Shown here in pieces: positions 8,970-17,888 of a stretch of DNA of 57,177 nucleotides. Both the position numbers and the translations under genes were made by a program. The notes beneath the pieces were generated by a model. It had not been told where the DNA came from. It was given only the letters and a program-made list of their open reading frames with translations, and ran no database searches. The stretch lies in contig CANCXM010000019.1 in NCBI GenBank assembly GCA_947381945.1, positions 1 to 57,177 of the forward strand, given 5' to 3'. The stretch's first letter is position 1, and every line of letters starts with the position of its first letter. The stretch comes from an uncultured Muribaculaceae bacterium (GTDB lineage: Bacteria > Bacteroidota > Bacteroidia > Bacteroidales > Muribaculaceae).

Positions 8970-10757
8970 ATGTCTATTGATAGCATCATCGCCCAAGCCG
9001 TCTCTAAGGCCGTCAAGGACCTCTATGGTATCGACACTCCCGCAGAAAACATCGTTCCTCAGGCAACCCGCAAGGAATTCGAGGGCAACCTCACAGTCGT
9101 AGTGTTCCCCTGGGTCAAGGCTGCCCGTAAGGCTCCCGACGCAGTCGCTCAGGAAATCGGCGCTTGGCTCGAAGCAAATGAAGAAGCCGTGGAAAAATTC
9201 AACGTCGTCAAAGGCTTCCTCAACATCACCGTTGCCCCGAAATTCTGGAACTCAGTCCTCAGCCATATAGCAGACACCGACAACTACGGTCTGAAAGCAG
9301 CCGACGAAAACTCACCGCTCGTGATGGTGGAATATTCCTCACCCAACACAAACAAACCCCTCCACCTCGGCCACATCCGCAACAACCTTCTCGGTTTCAG
9401 CCTTTCAGAGATTCTCAAAGCCTGCGGAAACAAAGTTGTGAAAACCAACATCGTCAATGACCGTGGCATCCACATCTGCAAGTCGATGCTTGCATGGCAG
9501 AAGTGGGGCGACGGTGTGACTCCCGAATCATCCGGCAAGAAGGGAGACCACCTCATCGGCGACTTCTATGTCCTCTTTGACAAGCACTACAAAGCCGAAG
9601 TCAAGGCTCTCGAAGAGCAGGGCATGACCAAGGAGGAAGCCGAGGCTGCCTCACCTCTCATGAAAGAAGCCCGCGCCATGCTTGTGAAATGGGAACAGAA
9701 GGACCCCGAAATCCGTTCACTCTGGGAGATGATGAACTCTTGGGTATATGCCGGTTTCGACGAGACCTACAAGCGCATGGGTGTCGACTTCGACAAAATC
9801 TACTATGAGAGCGAAACCTATCTCGAAGGCAAGGACAAAGTGCTTGAAGGTCTTGAAGCAGGCAAAATGTACCGCAAGGAGGATGGCTCCGTATGGGCCG
9901 ACCTCACAGGCGAAGGTCTTGACCACAAGCTCCTTCTCCGCAGCGACGGCACTTCGGTCTACATGACTCAGGACATAGGCACCGCCAAGCTCCGTTTCCA
10001 GGACTTCCCCATCGACAAGATGATATATGTCGTCGGCAACGAGCAGAACTATCACTTCCAGGTGCTTTCAATTCTCCTTGACCGTCTCGGATTCAAGTGG
10101 GGCAAGGACCTTGTCCACTTCTCCTACGGCATGGTCGAGCTTCCCGAAGGCAAGATGAAGTCGCGCGAAGGCACAGTCGTTGATGCCGATGACCTCATGG
10201 ACGATATGGTATCGACAGCCCGCAGCGTCTCAGCCGAACTTGGCAAACTCGACGGCCTCACCGACGAGGAAGTGGCGCGCATCTCCGAAATGGTCGGACT
10301 CGGCGCACTCAAATACTTCCTCCTCAAAGTCGATCCCCGCAAGAACATCACTTTCAACCCCAAGGAATCAATCGACTTCAACGGAAACACAGGTCCCTTC
10401 ATCCAGTACACCTACGCCCGCATCTGCTCGGTTCTCCGCAAGGCCCAGGAGGAAGGCATGGCAATCGGCAACTATGCCGACGTGACACCCGGAGAGCGTG
10501 AAATCACCCTCATACAGTCACTCGCCGACTTCCCCGCAACCGTCCAGGCCGCAGGTCAGAGCTACAGCCCCGCACTCATCGCAAACTATATCTATGACCT
10601 CGTGAAGACCTACAATCAGTTCTATCACGACTGCTCAATCCTCAAGGAAAGCGACGAGGCAGTGCGCTCATTCCGTCTCGAACTCAGCCGTCAGACCGCC
10701 CGCGTCGTCAAGACCGGAATGGCACTTCTCGGCATCGAAGTCCCCGAGCGCATGTAA
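8970..10757 (+). CDS. argS: Arginyl-tRNA synthetase
   Basis: This class I synthetase charges tRNA-Arg. The 595-residue protein has an N-terminal Add1 domain, then the HIGH signature as KPLHLGHIRNNLLG near residue 130. The KMSKS-equivalent is KMKSREGT near 395, the usual divergent form for ArgRS. The C-terminal DALR anticodon-binding domain ends in GMALLGIEVPERM. Length is normal for the order. It has its own promoter and a long structured leader (8823-8914), so regulation at the RNA level is possible. Confidence 0.97.
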   Translation: MSIDSIIAQAVSKAVKDLYGIDTPAENIVPQATRKEFEGNLTVVVFPWVKAARKAPDAVAQEIGAWLEANEEAVEKFNVVKGFLNITVAPKFWNSVLSHIADTDNYGLKAADENSPLVMVEYSSPNTNKPLHLGHIRNNLLGFSLSEILKACGNKVVKTNIVNDRGIHICKSMLAWQKWGDGVTPESSGKKGDHLIGDFYVLFDKHYKAEVKALEEQGMTKEEAEAASPLMKEARAMLVKWEQKDPEIRSLWEMMNSWVYAGFDETYKRMGVDFDKIYYESETYLEGKDKVLEGLEAGKMYRKEDGSVWADLTGEGLDHKLLLRSDGTSVYMTQDIGTAKLRFQDFPIDKMIYVVGNEQNYHFQVLSILLDRLGFKWGKDLVHFSYGMVELPEGKMKSREGTVVDADDLMDDMVSTARSVSAELGKLDGLTDEEVARISEMVGLGALKYFLLKVDPRKNITFNPKESIDFNGNTGPFIQYTYARICSVLRKAQEEGMAIGNYADVTPGEREITLIQSLADFPATVQAAGQSYSPALIANYIYDLVKTYNQFYHDCSILKESDEAVRSFRLELSRQTARVVKTGMALLGIEVPERM

Positions 10758-10855
10758 TCCTGCTGTCCCGCTTAAACTATTTGGCTTTTCAAACGTCAAA
10801 TATACAATGAGTAATATAATAACAGGACAAACAAAAACACATCACTAACACAGAA

Positions 10856-11599
10856 ATGAACTACAACAATCAAACCCCTCCCCCCTACTATGGCGGCGGA
10901 GACCCCTACAACGGATACCGTGCTTCATCCTCACAGGTGGAGCAGACTACAACTGCCGTGATGAAGCGCGTCTACTTCAAGATGTTCCTCGGACTTCTCT
11001 TCACCGCCTTCATCTCGCTTTTCTGCGCCAACTCCACGTCCTATATGACCTTCATGCTGACCAACAGTTGGTTCTACTGGGGACTCCTCATCGCGGAAAT
11101 CGCCATCGTCATAATGCTCTCCGCGCGTCTCACCAGAATGTCGTCGATGTCAGCCACACTGATGTTCTTCGCGTTCGCGGGAATCAACGGACTCGCCCTC
11201 GCGCCGATTTTCCTCATCTACACCGCCACTTCAATCGCCAAGACCTTCTTCATCTGCGCCGGAACCTTCGGTGCAATGAGTGTCTACGGTTATTTCACCA
11301 CCCAGGACCTCACCAAGTGGGGCACCTTCCTCCTCTACGCCCTCTTCGGCCTCATCATCGCCTCGCTGGTCAACATGTTCACCAAGAGCTCGTCCCTCGA
11401 CTGGATTATCTCGATTGCCGGTGTCCTCATCTTTATCGGCCTCACCGCATGGGACACCCAGAAAATCAAGCAGATGGCACTTGTGACCCCTGCATCCTAC
11501 GCAGGCCACCTCGCCACAATCGGTGCGCTCACCCTCTATCTTGATTTCATCAACCTCTTCCTCTATCTCCTCCGCTTCTTCGGAAATCAGCGTGACTGA
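10856..11599 (+). CDS. Bax inhibitor-1/YccA family membrane protein
   Basis: This 247-residue integral membrane protein has about seven hydrophobic segments from residue 40 onward, preceded by a Pro/Tyr/Asn-rich cytosolic N-terminus. It belongs to the BI-1 (TMBIM) family, whose bacterial members are pH-sensitive calcium leak channels or FtsH-linked proteins. The TAWDTQKIKQM segment after the sixth helix carries the conserved aspartate of the family. A hairpin at 11613-11652 follows. It appears monocistronic. Confidence 0.85.
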   Translation: MNYNNQTPPPYYGGGDPYNGYRASSSQVEQTTTAVMKRVYFKMFLGLLFTAFISLFCANSTSYMTFMLTNSWFYWGLLIAEIAIVIMLSARLTRMSSMSATLMFFAFAGINGLALAPIFLIYTATSIAKTFFICAGTFGAMSVYGYFTTQDLTKWGTFLLYALFGLIIASLVNMFTKSSSLDWIISIAGVLIFIGLTAWDTQKIKQMALVTPASYAGHLATIGALTLYLDFINLFLYLLRFFGNQRD

Positions 11600-11612
11600 T
11601 AAGGACTGATAG

Positions 11613-11652
11613 CCACGGGAGGGAATGGCCAACATGTGCATTCTCCCCGTGG
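11613..11652 (+). terminator. Hairpin terminator after the BI-1 gene
   Basis: CCACGGGAGG pairs with TCTCCCCGTGG around an ATG/CAT inner pairing. The stem is imperfect and no long T run follows, so termination is probable rather than certain. Confidence 0.5.
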
Positions 11653-11716
11653 TACTCTACAATATAATTTCGCAAAAATAATCATCTAATAAAACCTTAA
11701 TACCAATAATAAGGAA

Positions 11717-12913
11717 ATGGCAAAAGTCGTAATTATCGGAGCCGGCGGCGTTGGTACCGTTGTGGCTCACAAGTGTGCCCAGCACCCCGAAGTATTCACC
11801 GAAATCGTCATTGCCTCGCGTACACGCAGCAAATGCGATGCCATCGTTGAAGCCATCGGCAAGCCCAATGTAAGTTCTGATGTGGTTGACGCCGACAGCG
11901 TTCCCCAGCTTGTCGAGCTCTTCAACCGCCACAAACCCGAACTCGTCATCAACGTGGCGCTCCCTTATCAGGACCTCACCATCATGGATGCCTGCCTCAT
12001 CTGCGGAGTCAACTACCTCGACACCGCAAACTATGAGCCGAAGGACGTTGCTCACTTCGAATACTCATGGCAGTGGGCCTACAAGCAGCGTTTCGAGGAC
12101 GCAGGCCTGACAGCCATCCTCGGTTGCGGCTTCGACCCGGGTGTATCCGGCGTGTTCACAGCTTACGCTGCAAAACACTATTTCTCCGACATGCAGTATC
12201 TCGACATCGTCGACTGCAACGGCGGTGACCACGGCAAGGCTTTCGCCACCAACTTCAACCCCGAAATCAACATCCGCGAAATCACTCAAAACGGCCGCTT
12301 CTATGAGGATGGCAAATGGGTGACCACCGGTCCTCTCGAAATCCACAAGACCCTCACCTATCCCAACATCGGTGAGCGCGAGAGCTACCTCCTCTATCAC
12401 GAAGAGCTCGAATCACTCGTGAAGAACTATCCCTCTATCAAGCGCGCCCGCTTCTGGATGACATTCGGTCAGGAATACCTCACACACCTCCGTGTAATCC
12501 AGAACATCGGCATGGCCCGCATCGACGAAGTCGAGTTCAACGGTCAGAAAATCGTGCCTCTCCAGTTCCTCAAGGCAGTCCTCCCCAACCCCCAGGACCT
12601 CGGCGAGAACTACCACGGCGAGACTTCAATCGGCTGCCGCATCGAGGGTCTCGACAAGGAAGGCAAGCATCTCACCTACTACATCTGGAACAACTGCTCA
12701 CACGAGGCTGCCTACCGCGAGACAGGTATGCAGGCTGTCAGCTACACCACCGGTGTGCCCGCGATGGTCGGCGCAATGATGTTCCTCACCGGCAAGTGGG
12801 TTAAACCGGGCGTGAACAACGTCGAGGAATTCGATCCCGATCCCTTCCTCGCCGAACTCGCCAAGGACGGTCTTCCCTGGAATGAGGAATTCAACCTCAA
12901 CCTCGAAGTGTAA
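11717..12913 (+). CDS. Carboxynorspermidine synthase (saccharopine dehydrogenase family)
   Basis: This NADPH-dependent enzyme condenses aspartate semialdehyde with putrescine or diaminopropane to give carboxy(nor)spermidine, part of the alternative spermidine route used by Bacteroidetes. The 398-residue protein begins with the Rossmann motif VVIIGAGGVGTVVAHKCAQ. The GCGFDPGVSGVFTAYA segment near 138-153 and the NGGDHGKAFATNFNPEIN segment near 170 are characteristic of this branch of the family. The companion decarboxylase gene (nspC) is not in the window. Confidence 0.88.
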   Translation: MAKVVIIGAGGVGTVVAHKCAQHPEVFTEIVIASRTRSKCDAIVEAIGKPNVSSDVVDADSVPQLVELFNRHKPELVINVALPYQDLTIMDACLICGVNYLDTANYEPKDVAHFEYSWQWAYKQRFEDAGLTAILGCGFDPGVSGVFTAYAAKHYFSDMQYLDIVDCNGGDHGKAFATNFNPEINIREITQNGRFYEDGKWVTTGPLEIHKTLTYPNIGERESYLLYHEELESLVKNYPSIKRARFWMTFGQEYLTHLRVIQNIGMARIDEVEFNGQKIVPLQFLKAVLPNPQDLGENYHGETSIGCRIEGLDKEGKHLTYYIWNNCSHEAAYRETGMQAVSYTTGVPAMVGAMMFLTGKWVKPGVNNVEEFDPDPFLAELAKDGLPWNEEFNLNLEV

Positions 12914-12943
12914 TTCTACAGTTGCTGTTTAAAATATCGTAAA

Positions 12944-13045
12944 CAGACACAAAAGGACAAAAGGTCAGAAGAAACAAAAATTTTTACTATGAAATATAGT
13001 AATTCTATCTTTTGTTTCTTCTGACCTTTTGTCCTTTTGTGCCTG
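12944..13045. repeat. Near-perfect palindrome, repeat family copy B
   Basis: Two 36-base arms (12944-12979 and 13010-13045) are reverse complements with one mismatch. The 30-base centre contains a further TTACTAT/ATAGTAA inverted repeat. The arms carry the TTCTTCTGACCTTTTGTCC module shared with copies at 1398, 17007 and 25073. It lies between two genes of the same direction, so it may also end transcription of the synthase gene. Confidence 0.85.
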
Positions 13046-13085
13046 TTTTATCATTCGCTTTTGATTTTCGCACAATCGTCACAGC

Positions 13086-15569
13086 ATGTTTAAACCAATC
13101 ATATTCTCCGCGCTGCTCTTTCTTTCCCCGGTCGCCTCAGCAGCGGATTATACCTTCAACAAGACCAACGGCACCGTCACCGCAGCGGACTGCAACTACA
13201 AGCTCGGGACAGGGACATTTCTGCTTGCGCCCGATGCTCCCGATTCGCCCTACGCCTTCAAGGATGCGCTGAAAGCCATCGAGGCCGTCAACAATGCAAA
13301 GGAATCAGACGTCACCCTCCTCGTGGCTCCCGGTGTCTACTGGCTCGATGACCCTGACGACCCCGCCATCCGCCGCAACCCAAAGAATTCGGGAAGCATC
13401 CCCTACGCCGCAGAAATCCGGTGTGACAATCTGTCGATTCTCGGCCTTGCAGAAAATCCCGAGGATGTGGTCTTTGCCGTTAACAGAGGGCAGACACAGG
13501 GCGCTCTCGGAAACTTCACCATGTTTCATTTCTTCGGCAAAAGTTTGCGCACCGAGAACATCACTTTCGGCAATTACTGCAACCTTGACCTCGTCTATCC
13601 CCGCGATCCAAAGCTAAACCGCCCCAAACGCCGCGAAGCCATCGTGCAGGCCCAACTTGGCATCTGCGAAGGCACTGATCGACTCTTTGCCCGCAACTGC
13701 CGTTTTCTGAGCCGTCTGAACCTCTGTCCCTTCGTCGGCGCACGCCGTTCGTTTTTCAAGGACTGCTATTTCGAATGCACCGACGATGCCTTGGCCGGTT
13801 CTGCCGTCTATCTCGATTGCCGTTTCACCTTTTTCAGCGGAAAGCCCTTCTACTCCACAGCCTCGACCGGTGCTGTCTTCCTCAACTGCGACATCCACTC
13901 TCTGGTCAACGGCACCCAGTATCTGACAAAAGCCCCCGGCATGGTGAGCATGATCGACACCCGCTTCACTTCCGACAATCCCGTCACTCTCCAATGGACC
14001 CGCGATGCCTCGCCGATACGCTGCTACCAGAGCAACGTCACACTTAACGGAACGCCAGTCACCATCGACGCCAACCGCCCCGAACTCAGCGCCGACCTCA
14101 CATCCTCGCCGCTGCTCAAAGCCTACAAGGTGACTGTCGATGGAAAAACCATCTACAACACCCCCAATCTTCTCGGTGGCAATGACGGCTGGGATCCGCT
14201 CGGCGTCCTTCCAGAAATCCACAAAGCTGAAGAGGCGATGTCGACCTCCCTCACCTCCCTTCCAGTCGCACTCCGTCTCCTATCTTCCGGAAAGGAACTC
14301 GAAGCGCAGGGCGATACCATCAACCTCACCCCCTCGCTCCGCCTTTGGGGCGACTATGATGTGCCCAATCCCATCCTTAGCATCAAATGGGCCAGTCCCA
14401 CTACACTGAAACTCCAATCAGTGGCCGGACGTGCGACCGCCACGAGCGCCAACAAGTTTCCCCGTGCAGTCGAAAGCATCGTGACCGCCTCGACTGCCAA
14501 CGGTCTGGTAGGCGCGACTGCTGTTAAAATCAGTCCCTTCCTTAAAGATGCACCCGGATTCGCTTCGACACCCGGCATTGTTCTTGACAAAACCTCACTT
14601 AAAGCGGGCTATACCCTCACCGGCGATGGCACGGATGACAGTTACATCGTCTGGTATCGCTCCTCGCGCCCAGACCTTGCCGACTCCGTTGCCGTCCGAC
14701 ATGGACGCGGGCTCTCCGCTGCAAGCTATCCCCTGACAAGTGCCGACCACGGTTGTTTCATCTCAGCGACAATCACACCCAAACATTCCGACAGCCGTGC
14801 GGGCGAAGGTAAGACCGTGGCCTTCAACAGCGAGATATTACCCAAAATGTCAAAGAGCAATCCGAACAAGGAACGGACACTCTACACCTCCTTCGCTGAA
14901 ATCCCCATCCGCAAAGGAAAGGCAGGCCGTCCCGGTTTCTGGCATTTCGATTCCTACAAGCCGACCGACACCAATCTCCACGACTGGACTCCCGACGAGA
15001 ATCTGAGCTGGTATTACGGACGCGGTGTCGATGCGGCCACCGGACTCGGACTTATCCAGGCAACCCGTGGAGCGCGCCTCTCCTACACCCCGATGCGTCC
15101 CGGATGCAAGGGAATGCACCTCTCTCTTGTGGCCGAACCGAGCAAGGGCCCCGGTCAGGGATTCGGTAGCGCAACCGGACAATATATGGACATCTGCATC
15201 AGCTTCAACGCGGCAACCCAGACCGGCTACGGTCTGCGCATCGAACGCACTCCCGACTACGACAAGGCAGTCACCTTCCGACTCATCCGCTACATCGACG
15301 GCGAAGTCACACCCGTCAGCGAACCTGTGGCCACAAACTGCTTCCGCAACCCGTGTCACATCTCTGTCGAGATAAGCAACGGACAATTGACGGCAAGCGC
15401 ACGCTCCGAAGCTCCGACTGTAACATCGGCTGACCCTGCTGTAAAGTCAGAAGTATTCCTGACCGCCAAAGTCAGCCCGCTCTACTTCCCCTCATTCGCC
15501 ATACAACACACCGGGTCAGTCGGCGCCTCCGCCACCCTCATCCGCGATCTCAACGTCAAATGGGATTGA
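13086..15569 (+). CDS. Secreted right-handed beta-helix (pectinesterase-like) protein
   Basis: The 827-residue protein starts with a signal peptide (MFKPIIFSALLFLSPVASA, cut before ADYTF). Residues about 45-330 show repeating short strands of the right-handed beta-helix type. Examples are ENITFGNYCN, RNCRFLSRL, KDCYFECTDDALAGSAVYLDCRFTFFSG and FLNCDIHSL, which recall pectinesterases and pectate lyases. The AVYLDCRFTFFSGK part resembles CE8 strands, but clear catalytic residues could not be placed. The C-terminal half looks like Ig-like and lectin-like beta domains. The likely role is polysaccharide binding or cleavage in the periplasm or at the surface. No SusC/D pair is nearby. Confidence 0.6.
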   Translation: MFKPIIFSALLFLSPVASAADYTFNKTNGTVTAADCNYKLGTGTFLLAPDAPDSPYAFKDALKAIEAVNNAKESDVTLLVAPGVYWLDDPDDPAIRRNPKNSGSIPYAAEIRCDNLSILGLAENPEDVVFAVNRGQTQGALGNFTMFHFFGKSLRTENITFGNYCNLDLVYPRDPKLNRPKRREAIVQAQLGICEGTDRLFARNCRFLSRLNLCPFVGARRSFFKDCYFECTDDALAGSAVYLDCRFTFFSGKPFYSTASTGAVFLNCDIHSLVNGTQYLTKAPGMVSMIDTRFTSDNPVTLQWTRDASPIRCYQSNVTLNGTPVTIDANRPELSADLTSSPLLKAYKVTVDGKTIYNTPNLLGGNDGWDPLGVLPEIHKAEEAMSTSLTSLPVALRLLSSGKELEAQGDTINLTPSLRLWGDYDVPNPILSIKWASPTTLKLQSVAGRATATSANKFPRAVESIVTASTANGLVGATAVKISPFLKDAPGFASTPGIVLDKTSLKAGYTLTGDGTDDSYIVWYRSSRPDLADSVAVRHGRGLSAASYPLTSADHGCFISATITPKHSDSRAGEGKTVAFNSEILPKMSKSNPNKERTLYTSFAEIPIRKGKAGRPGFWHFDSYKPTDTNLHDWTPDENLSWYYGRGVDAATGLGLIQATRGARLSYTPMRPGCKGMHLSLVAEPSKGPGQGFGSATGQYMDICISFNAATQTGYGLRIERTPDYDKAVTFRLIRYIDGEVTPVSEPVATNCFRNPCHISVEISNGQLTASARSEAPTVTSADPAVKSEVFLTAKVSPLYFPSFAIQHTGSVGASATLIRDLNVKWD

Positions 15570-16054
15570 CGCTCCAAAGGGTCAGCGGACGTAACCCAGA
15601 TTGACACATTACCATCTCTGTCCCCCGCCCCGGAATTTTCCTCACGGCGGGGGACATTTTCATTTCCTGTCGCTTCTCCAGACTGTTCCCCGGCTGCGGC
15701 AATACGCTCCGCCTCCTTGCGCGCACGGCGTTCGGCCGCACGGCGGCGACAATCAGCCGAACGCTTGATGGCCGCGTCAATTTCAAACTTCAGGCAAAAA
15801 AATATCGCCAGAACAGGCTCCTCACACCTCCATGTGCGGTTCGGGTATTCACCGGTGCGCAAATAGAGGTCGACATATTCCATAATCTCCACCATCCAGC
15901 TCGGACTATATTTCAAATCTTTATAGATTTTATCAATCTTAAGCCTCAATTTTTCATAAAAGGCCCGTGAGACCGGTTTGTCCCACTTTATTTTGGACGA
16001 AGGCGACTTGGCTATCCCCGTTCTGCATTCTTTCGATGTCGGATTGTTTCCCAT
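15482..16054 (-). CDS. Uncharacterised basic protein
   Basis: I do not recognise this 190-residue protein. It begins MGNNPTSKECRT. It has a compact middle (KPVSRAFYEKLRLKIDKIYKDL, then SPSWMVEIMEYVDLYLRTGEYP) with Trp and Cys residues. An Arg/Ala-rich probable helix follows (RRRAAERRARKEAERIAAA), then a low-complexity hydrophilic tail. The start at 16054 is supported by a TAACTTTG box at 16076-16069 just upstream. Its last 88 bases lie antisense to the end of the beta-helix gene, so the tail may not be under strong selection. Similar small proteins are scattered in Bacteroidales genomes without known function. Confidence 0.55.
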   Translation of the reverse strand: MGNNPTSKECRTGIAKSPSSKIKWDKPVSRAFYEKLRLKIDKIYKDLKYSPSWMVEIMEYVDLYLRTGEYPNRTWRCEEPVLAIFFCLKFEIDAAIKRSADCRRRAAERRARKEAERIAAAGEQSGEATGNENVPRREENSGAGDRDGNVSIWVTSADPLERQSHLTLRSRMRVAEAPTDPVCCMANEGK

Positions 16055-16068
16055 GGCTTTTTTTAGTG

Positions 16069-16076
16069 CAAAGTTA
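16069..16076 (-). promoter_or_regulatory. Promoter -7 box of the basic protein gene
   Basis: TAACTTTG read on the minus strand lies 15 bases before the ATG at 16054. It implies a very short leader and decides the start against longer in-frame readings. Confidence 0.55.
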
Positions 16077-16288
16077 TATCCACCACGGCCCGAAATGGTG
16101 CGATAATGCAAACCGGCCCGGAAAAAATGTGTCCCGGACATACTATCAGCGGTGCTGACGTATATTTTTCCATCAAACTTTTTCCGATTTAAAAAAAAGT
16201 TATTACTTTCGCAGTATAGATTCACGGTCGCACAGAGAACGACCGTCCTGCAAATGAAATTCTAATTGAAAAACAATATTCTTCCGAT

Positions 16289-16843
16289 ATGATATTTAAT
16301 TTTCGCATTGTTTCTGACGAAGTTGACAACTTCAAGCGTGAAATCCAGATAGATGCTGACGCAACTTTCCTCGACCTGCGCAATGCAATCTGTGATTCAG
16401 TAGGTTACGACAAAAGCCAATTCAGTTCATTCTTCCTCTGCGACGACGGATGGGAACGCAACCAGGAAATCTGCCTCGAAGACATGGGCTCCGATTCATC
16501 GGAAGATGTCTATCTGATGGACGACACCCCCCTGAGCGATTTCATTGAAGATGACGGACAGCGCCTCGTGTGGGTATTTGACTACATGACCGACCGTTCA
16601 TTCTTCATCGAGATGAAAAAATCAATCCCCGGAAAGAGCCTCCGCGACCCCTTGTGTACCATCTCCATGGGCGAAGCTCCTGCACAATTCGTGGATCTCG
16701 ACGATTTCGATGCGAAAATCGACGCTAAAGCAGCCCAGACCGCAGCCTCAACCGACCTCGACGACGACTTCTATGGCACAACCGAATTCAACGAGGACGA
16801 ATTTGACGCCGCCGGCTTCGACGAAATGACATTCGACGAATAA
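16289..16843 (+). CDS. pRiA4b ORF-3-like (IS1096 TnpR-like) protein
   Basis: This 184-residue acidic protein resembles the plasmid pRiA4b ORF-3 family, annotated in many bacteria as IS1096 passenger protein TnpR but of unknown function. It begins MIFNFRIVSDEVDNFKREI with the family core ATFLDLRNAICDSVGYD-SSFF-DDGWE following. The C-terminal 50 residues are rich in Asp and Glu (DLDDDFYG, FNEDEFD). No transposase or IS end is nearby, so I read it as a resident cellular gene rather than a mobile-element passenger. A hairpin at 16875-16920 probably ends its transcript. Confidence 0.75.
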   Translation: MIFNFRIVSDEVDNFKREIQIDADATFLDLRNAICDSVGYDKSQFSSFFLCDDGWERNQEICLEDMGSDSSEDVYLMDDTPLSDFIEDDGQRLVWVFDYMTDRSFFIEMKKSIPGKSLRDPLCTISMGEAPAQFVDLDDFDAKIDAKAAQTAASTDLDDDFYGTTEFNEDEFDAAGFDEMTFDE

Positions 16844-16874
16844 TCACAACCATTAAATATTGAAAAAAGTACAG

Positions 16875-16920
16875 AATCAGGCACTCCTGTCGGCATTCCC
16901 TGCGACAAGAGTGCCTGATT
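16875..16920 (+). terminator. Hairpin terminator after the pRiA4b-like gene
   Basis: AATCAGGCACTC (16875-16886) pairs perfectly with GAGTGCCTGATT (16909-16920), with an inner TGTCG/CGACA pairing. The A-rich run before it and T-containing sequence after it fit a terminator usable in both directions. Confidence 0.65.
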
Positions 16921-17006
16921 TCCATTCCACCACCACAGATTGCATCCTGAAAGGAAACAGCGGCCAAGCGCGGTTGGTAAGGTTCTTTCATATAACTCGT
17001 TCAAAC

Positions 17007-17172
17007 CAATCCGGTTCGTATGCGATGAAAAGAGATACAAACGAACAAAATAGGCAAAAGCAACAAAAATAAGACCTCTCTGAAATTAATCTTCTGTTTC
17101 TTCTGACCGTCTGTCTTTATGTACCCTTCTCAGATGTCTACAAATTTCAAGCCCCGTAACTACGGTTTGAAC
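17007..17172 (+). repeat. Dispersed palindromic repeat, copy C
   Basis: This copy lies in the 541-base gap before tRNA-Ser. It matches copy A in GAAAAGAGATACAAACGAAC, AGGCAAAAGCAACAAAA, TTCTTCTGACCGTCTGTC and the tail AAGCCCCGTAACTACGGTTT. Apart from this repeat, the hairpin at 16875 and the tRNA promoter, nothing else is seen in the gap. Confidence 0.7.
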
Positions 17173-17269
17173 CAAATTTTTCTCCTCGTCCAACACGTCT
17201 GAAAATCAATCGCTTTAACTTAAAGAGCAAAAAAATCTTTAACATTCCATTAAAAAAGTCGCCAAAATA

Positions 17270-17301
17270 TTTGGTAGATTCCAAACAAAGCCCTAACTTT
17301 G
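17270..17301 (+). promoter_or_regulatory. Promoter of tRNA-Ser(GCU)
   Basis: TTTG at 17270-17273, a 20-base spacer and TAACTTTG at 17294-17301 match the consensus perfectly. Confidence 0.85.
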
Positions 17302-17384
17302 CAGTGCTTTTAAGGAAAACACCTCAGCAATGAAACAAAAACCTTAAAACAAAAGTCCTGAGCGCAGGACAAACAAAACATTTT

Positions 17385-17471
17385 GGAGAGGTGGGTGAGT
17401 GGCTGAAACCACCAGTTTGCTAAACTGACGTAGGAGCAATCCTACCACGAGTTCGAATCTCGTCCTCTCCG
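17385..17471 (+). tRNA. tRNA-Ser(GCU)
   Basis: The acceptor arms GGAGAGG (17385-17391) and CCTCTCC (17464-17470) pair perfectly, with G471 as the serine discriminator. The loop TTGCTAA gives anticodon GCU. The long variable arm (ACGTAGGAGCAATCCTAC) marks a class II tRNA. The T arm is CGAGTTCGAATCTCG. No CCA is encoded. Confidence 0.93.
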
Positions 17472-17515
17472 CAATGCGAATAAAGCCAAGCATTAGCTTG
17501 GCTTTATTCGCATTG
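17472..17515 (+). terminator. Perfect 20-bp hairpin after tRNA-Ser
   Basis: CAATGCGAATAAAGCCAAGC (17472-17491) pairs perfectly with 17496-17515 around a 4-base ATTA loop. It begins one base after the tRNA. The length and perfection suggest a terminator and 3'-processing signal. Confidence 0.75.
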
Positions 17516-17604
17516 ACCACATCTCTATTGCACCCATCCGGCCCCTTGATGGCCAATACTTTGCATCAATTCAACAAAGAAAATAAGTTGTTTTATGATA
17601 ACTT

Positions 17605-17663
17605 TATACCCGTTATGGTGTAATATAGATAAAATTTATTATTTTTACACCCAAAAGGGTATA
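17605..17663 (+). promoter_or_regulatory. Paired HipB-type operators
   Basis: Two sites of the form TAYACC-N6-GGTRTA are present: TATACC-N6-GGTGTA (17606-17623 region) and TACACC-N6-GGTATA (17646-17663 region). The two are also inverted copies of each other around an AT-rich centre (17624-17644) that could hold the promoter. The second ends 2 bases before the hipB ATG. The layout fits cooperative autorepression by a HipB dimer pair. Confidence 0.7.
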
Positions 17664-17665
17664 TT

Positions 17666-17860
17666 ATGACTCGTTTAGCTCAATATGTCAAAGAAAAACG
17701 GAAGGAATATGGACTTACGCAGATAGATCTATCTCAGAAATCCGGGGTAGGGCTACGTTTTGTGCGTGAACTGGAGCAAGGCAAAACTACTCTGCGCCTT
17801 GACAAAGTGAATCAAGTATTGGCTCTATTCGGTGCAGAAATGGCTCCAACTAATGCTTAG
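17666..17860 (+). CDS. hipB: HipB-like antitoxin / DNA-binding repressor
   Basis: This 64-residue Xre-type helix-turn-helix protein (KRKEYGLTQIDLSQKSGVGL then FVRELEQGKTTLRLD) is shorter than E. coli HipB and lacks a long C-terminal tail. It is first in a three-gene operon with hipS and hipT, 28 bases before hipS. Paired inverted operators immediately upstream imply autorepression. By analogy with HipBST systems it is expected to bind DNA and join the complex, while neutralisation may rest mainly with HipS. The function is inferred from context and the HTH fold. Confidence 0.8.
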   Translation: MTRLAQYVKEKRKEYGLTQIDLSQKSGVGLRFVRELEQGKTTLRLDKVNQVLALFGAEMAPTNA

Positions 17861-17888
17861 CCCATAATGTTTAATGCATATTTTGGTT

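Noticed and set aside
16289..16843. Mobile element suggested by the IS1096 TnpR-like family name
   Set aside because: No transposase, terminal inverted repeats or target duplication is visible, and the family is often chromosomal and free-standing.
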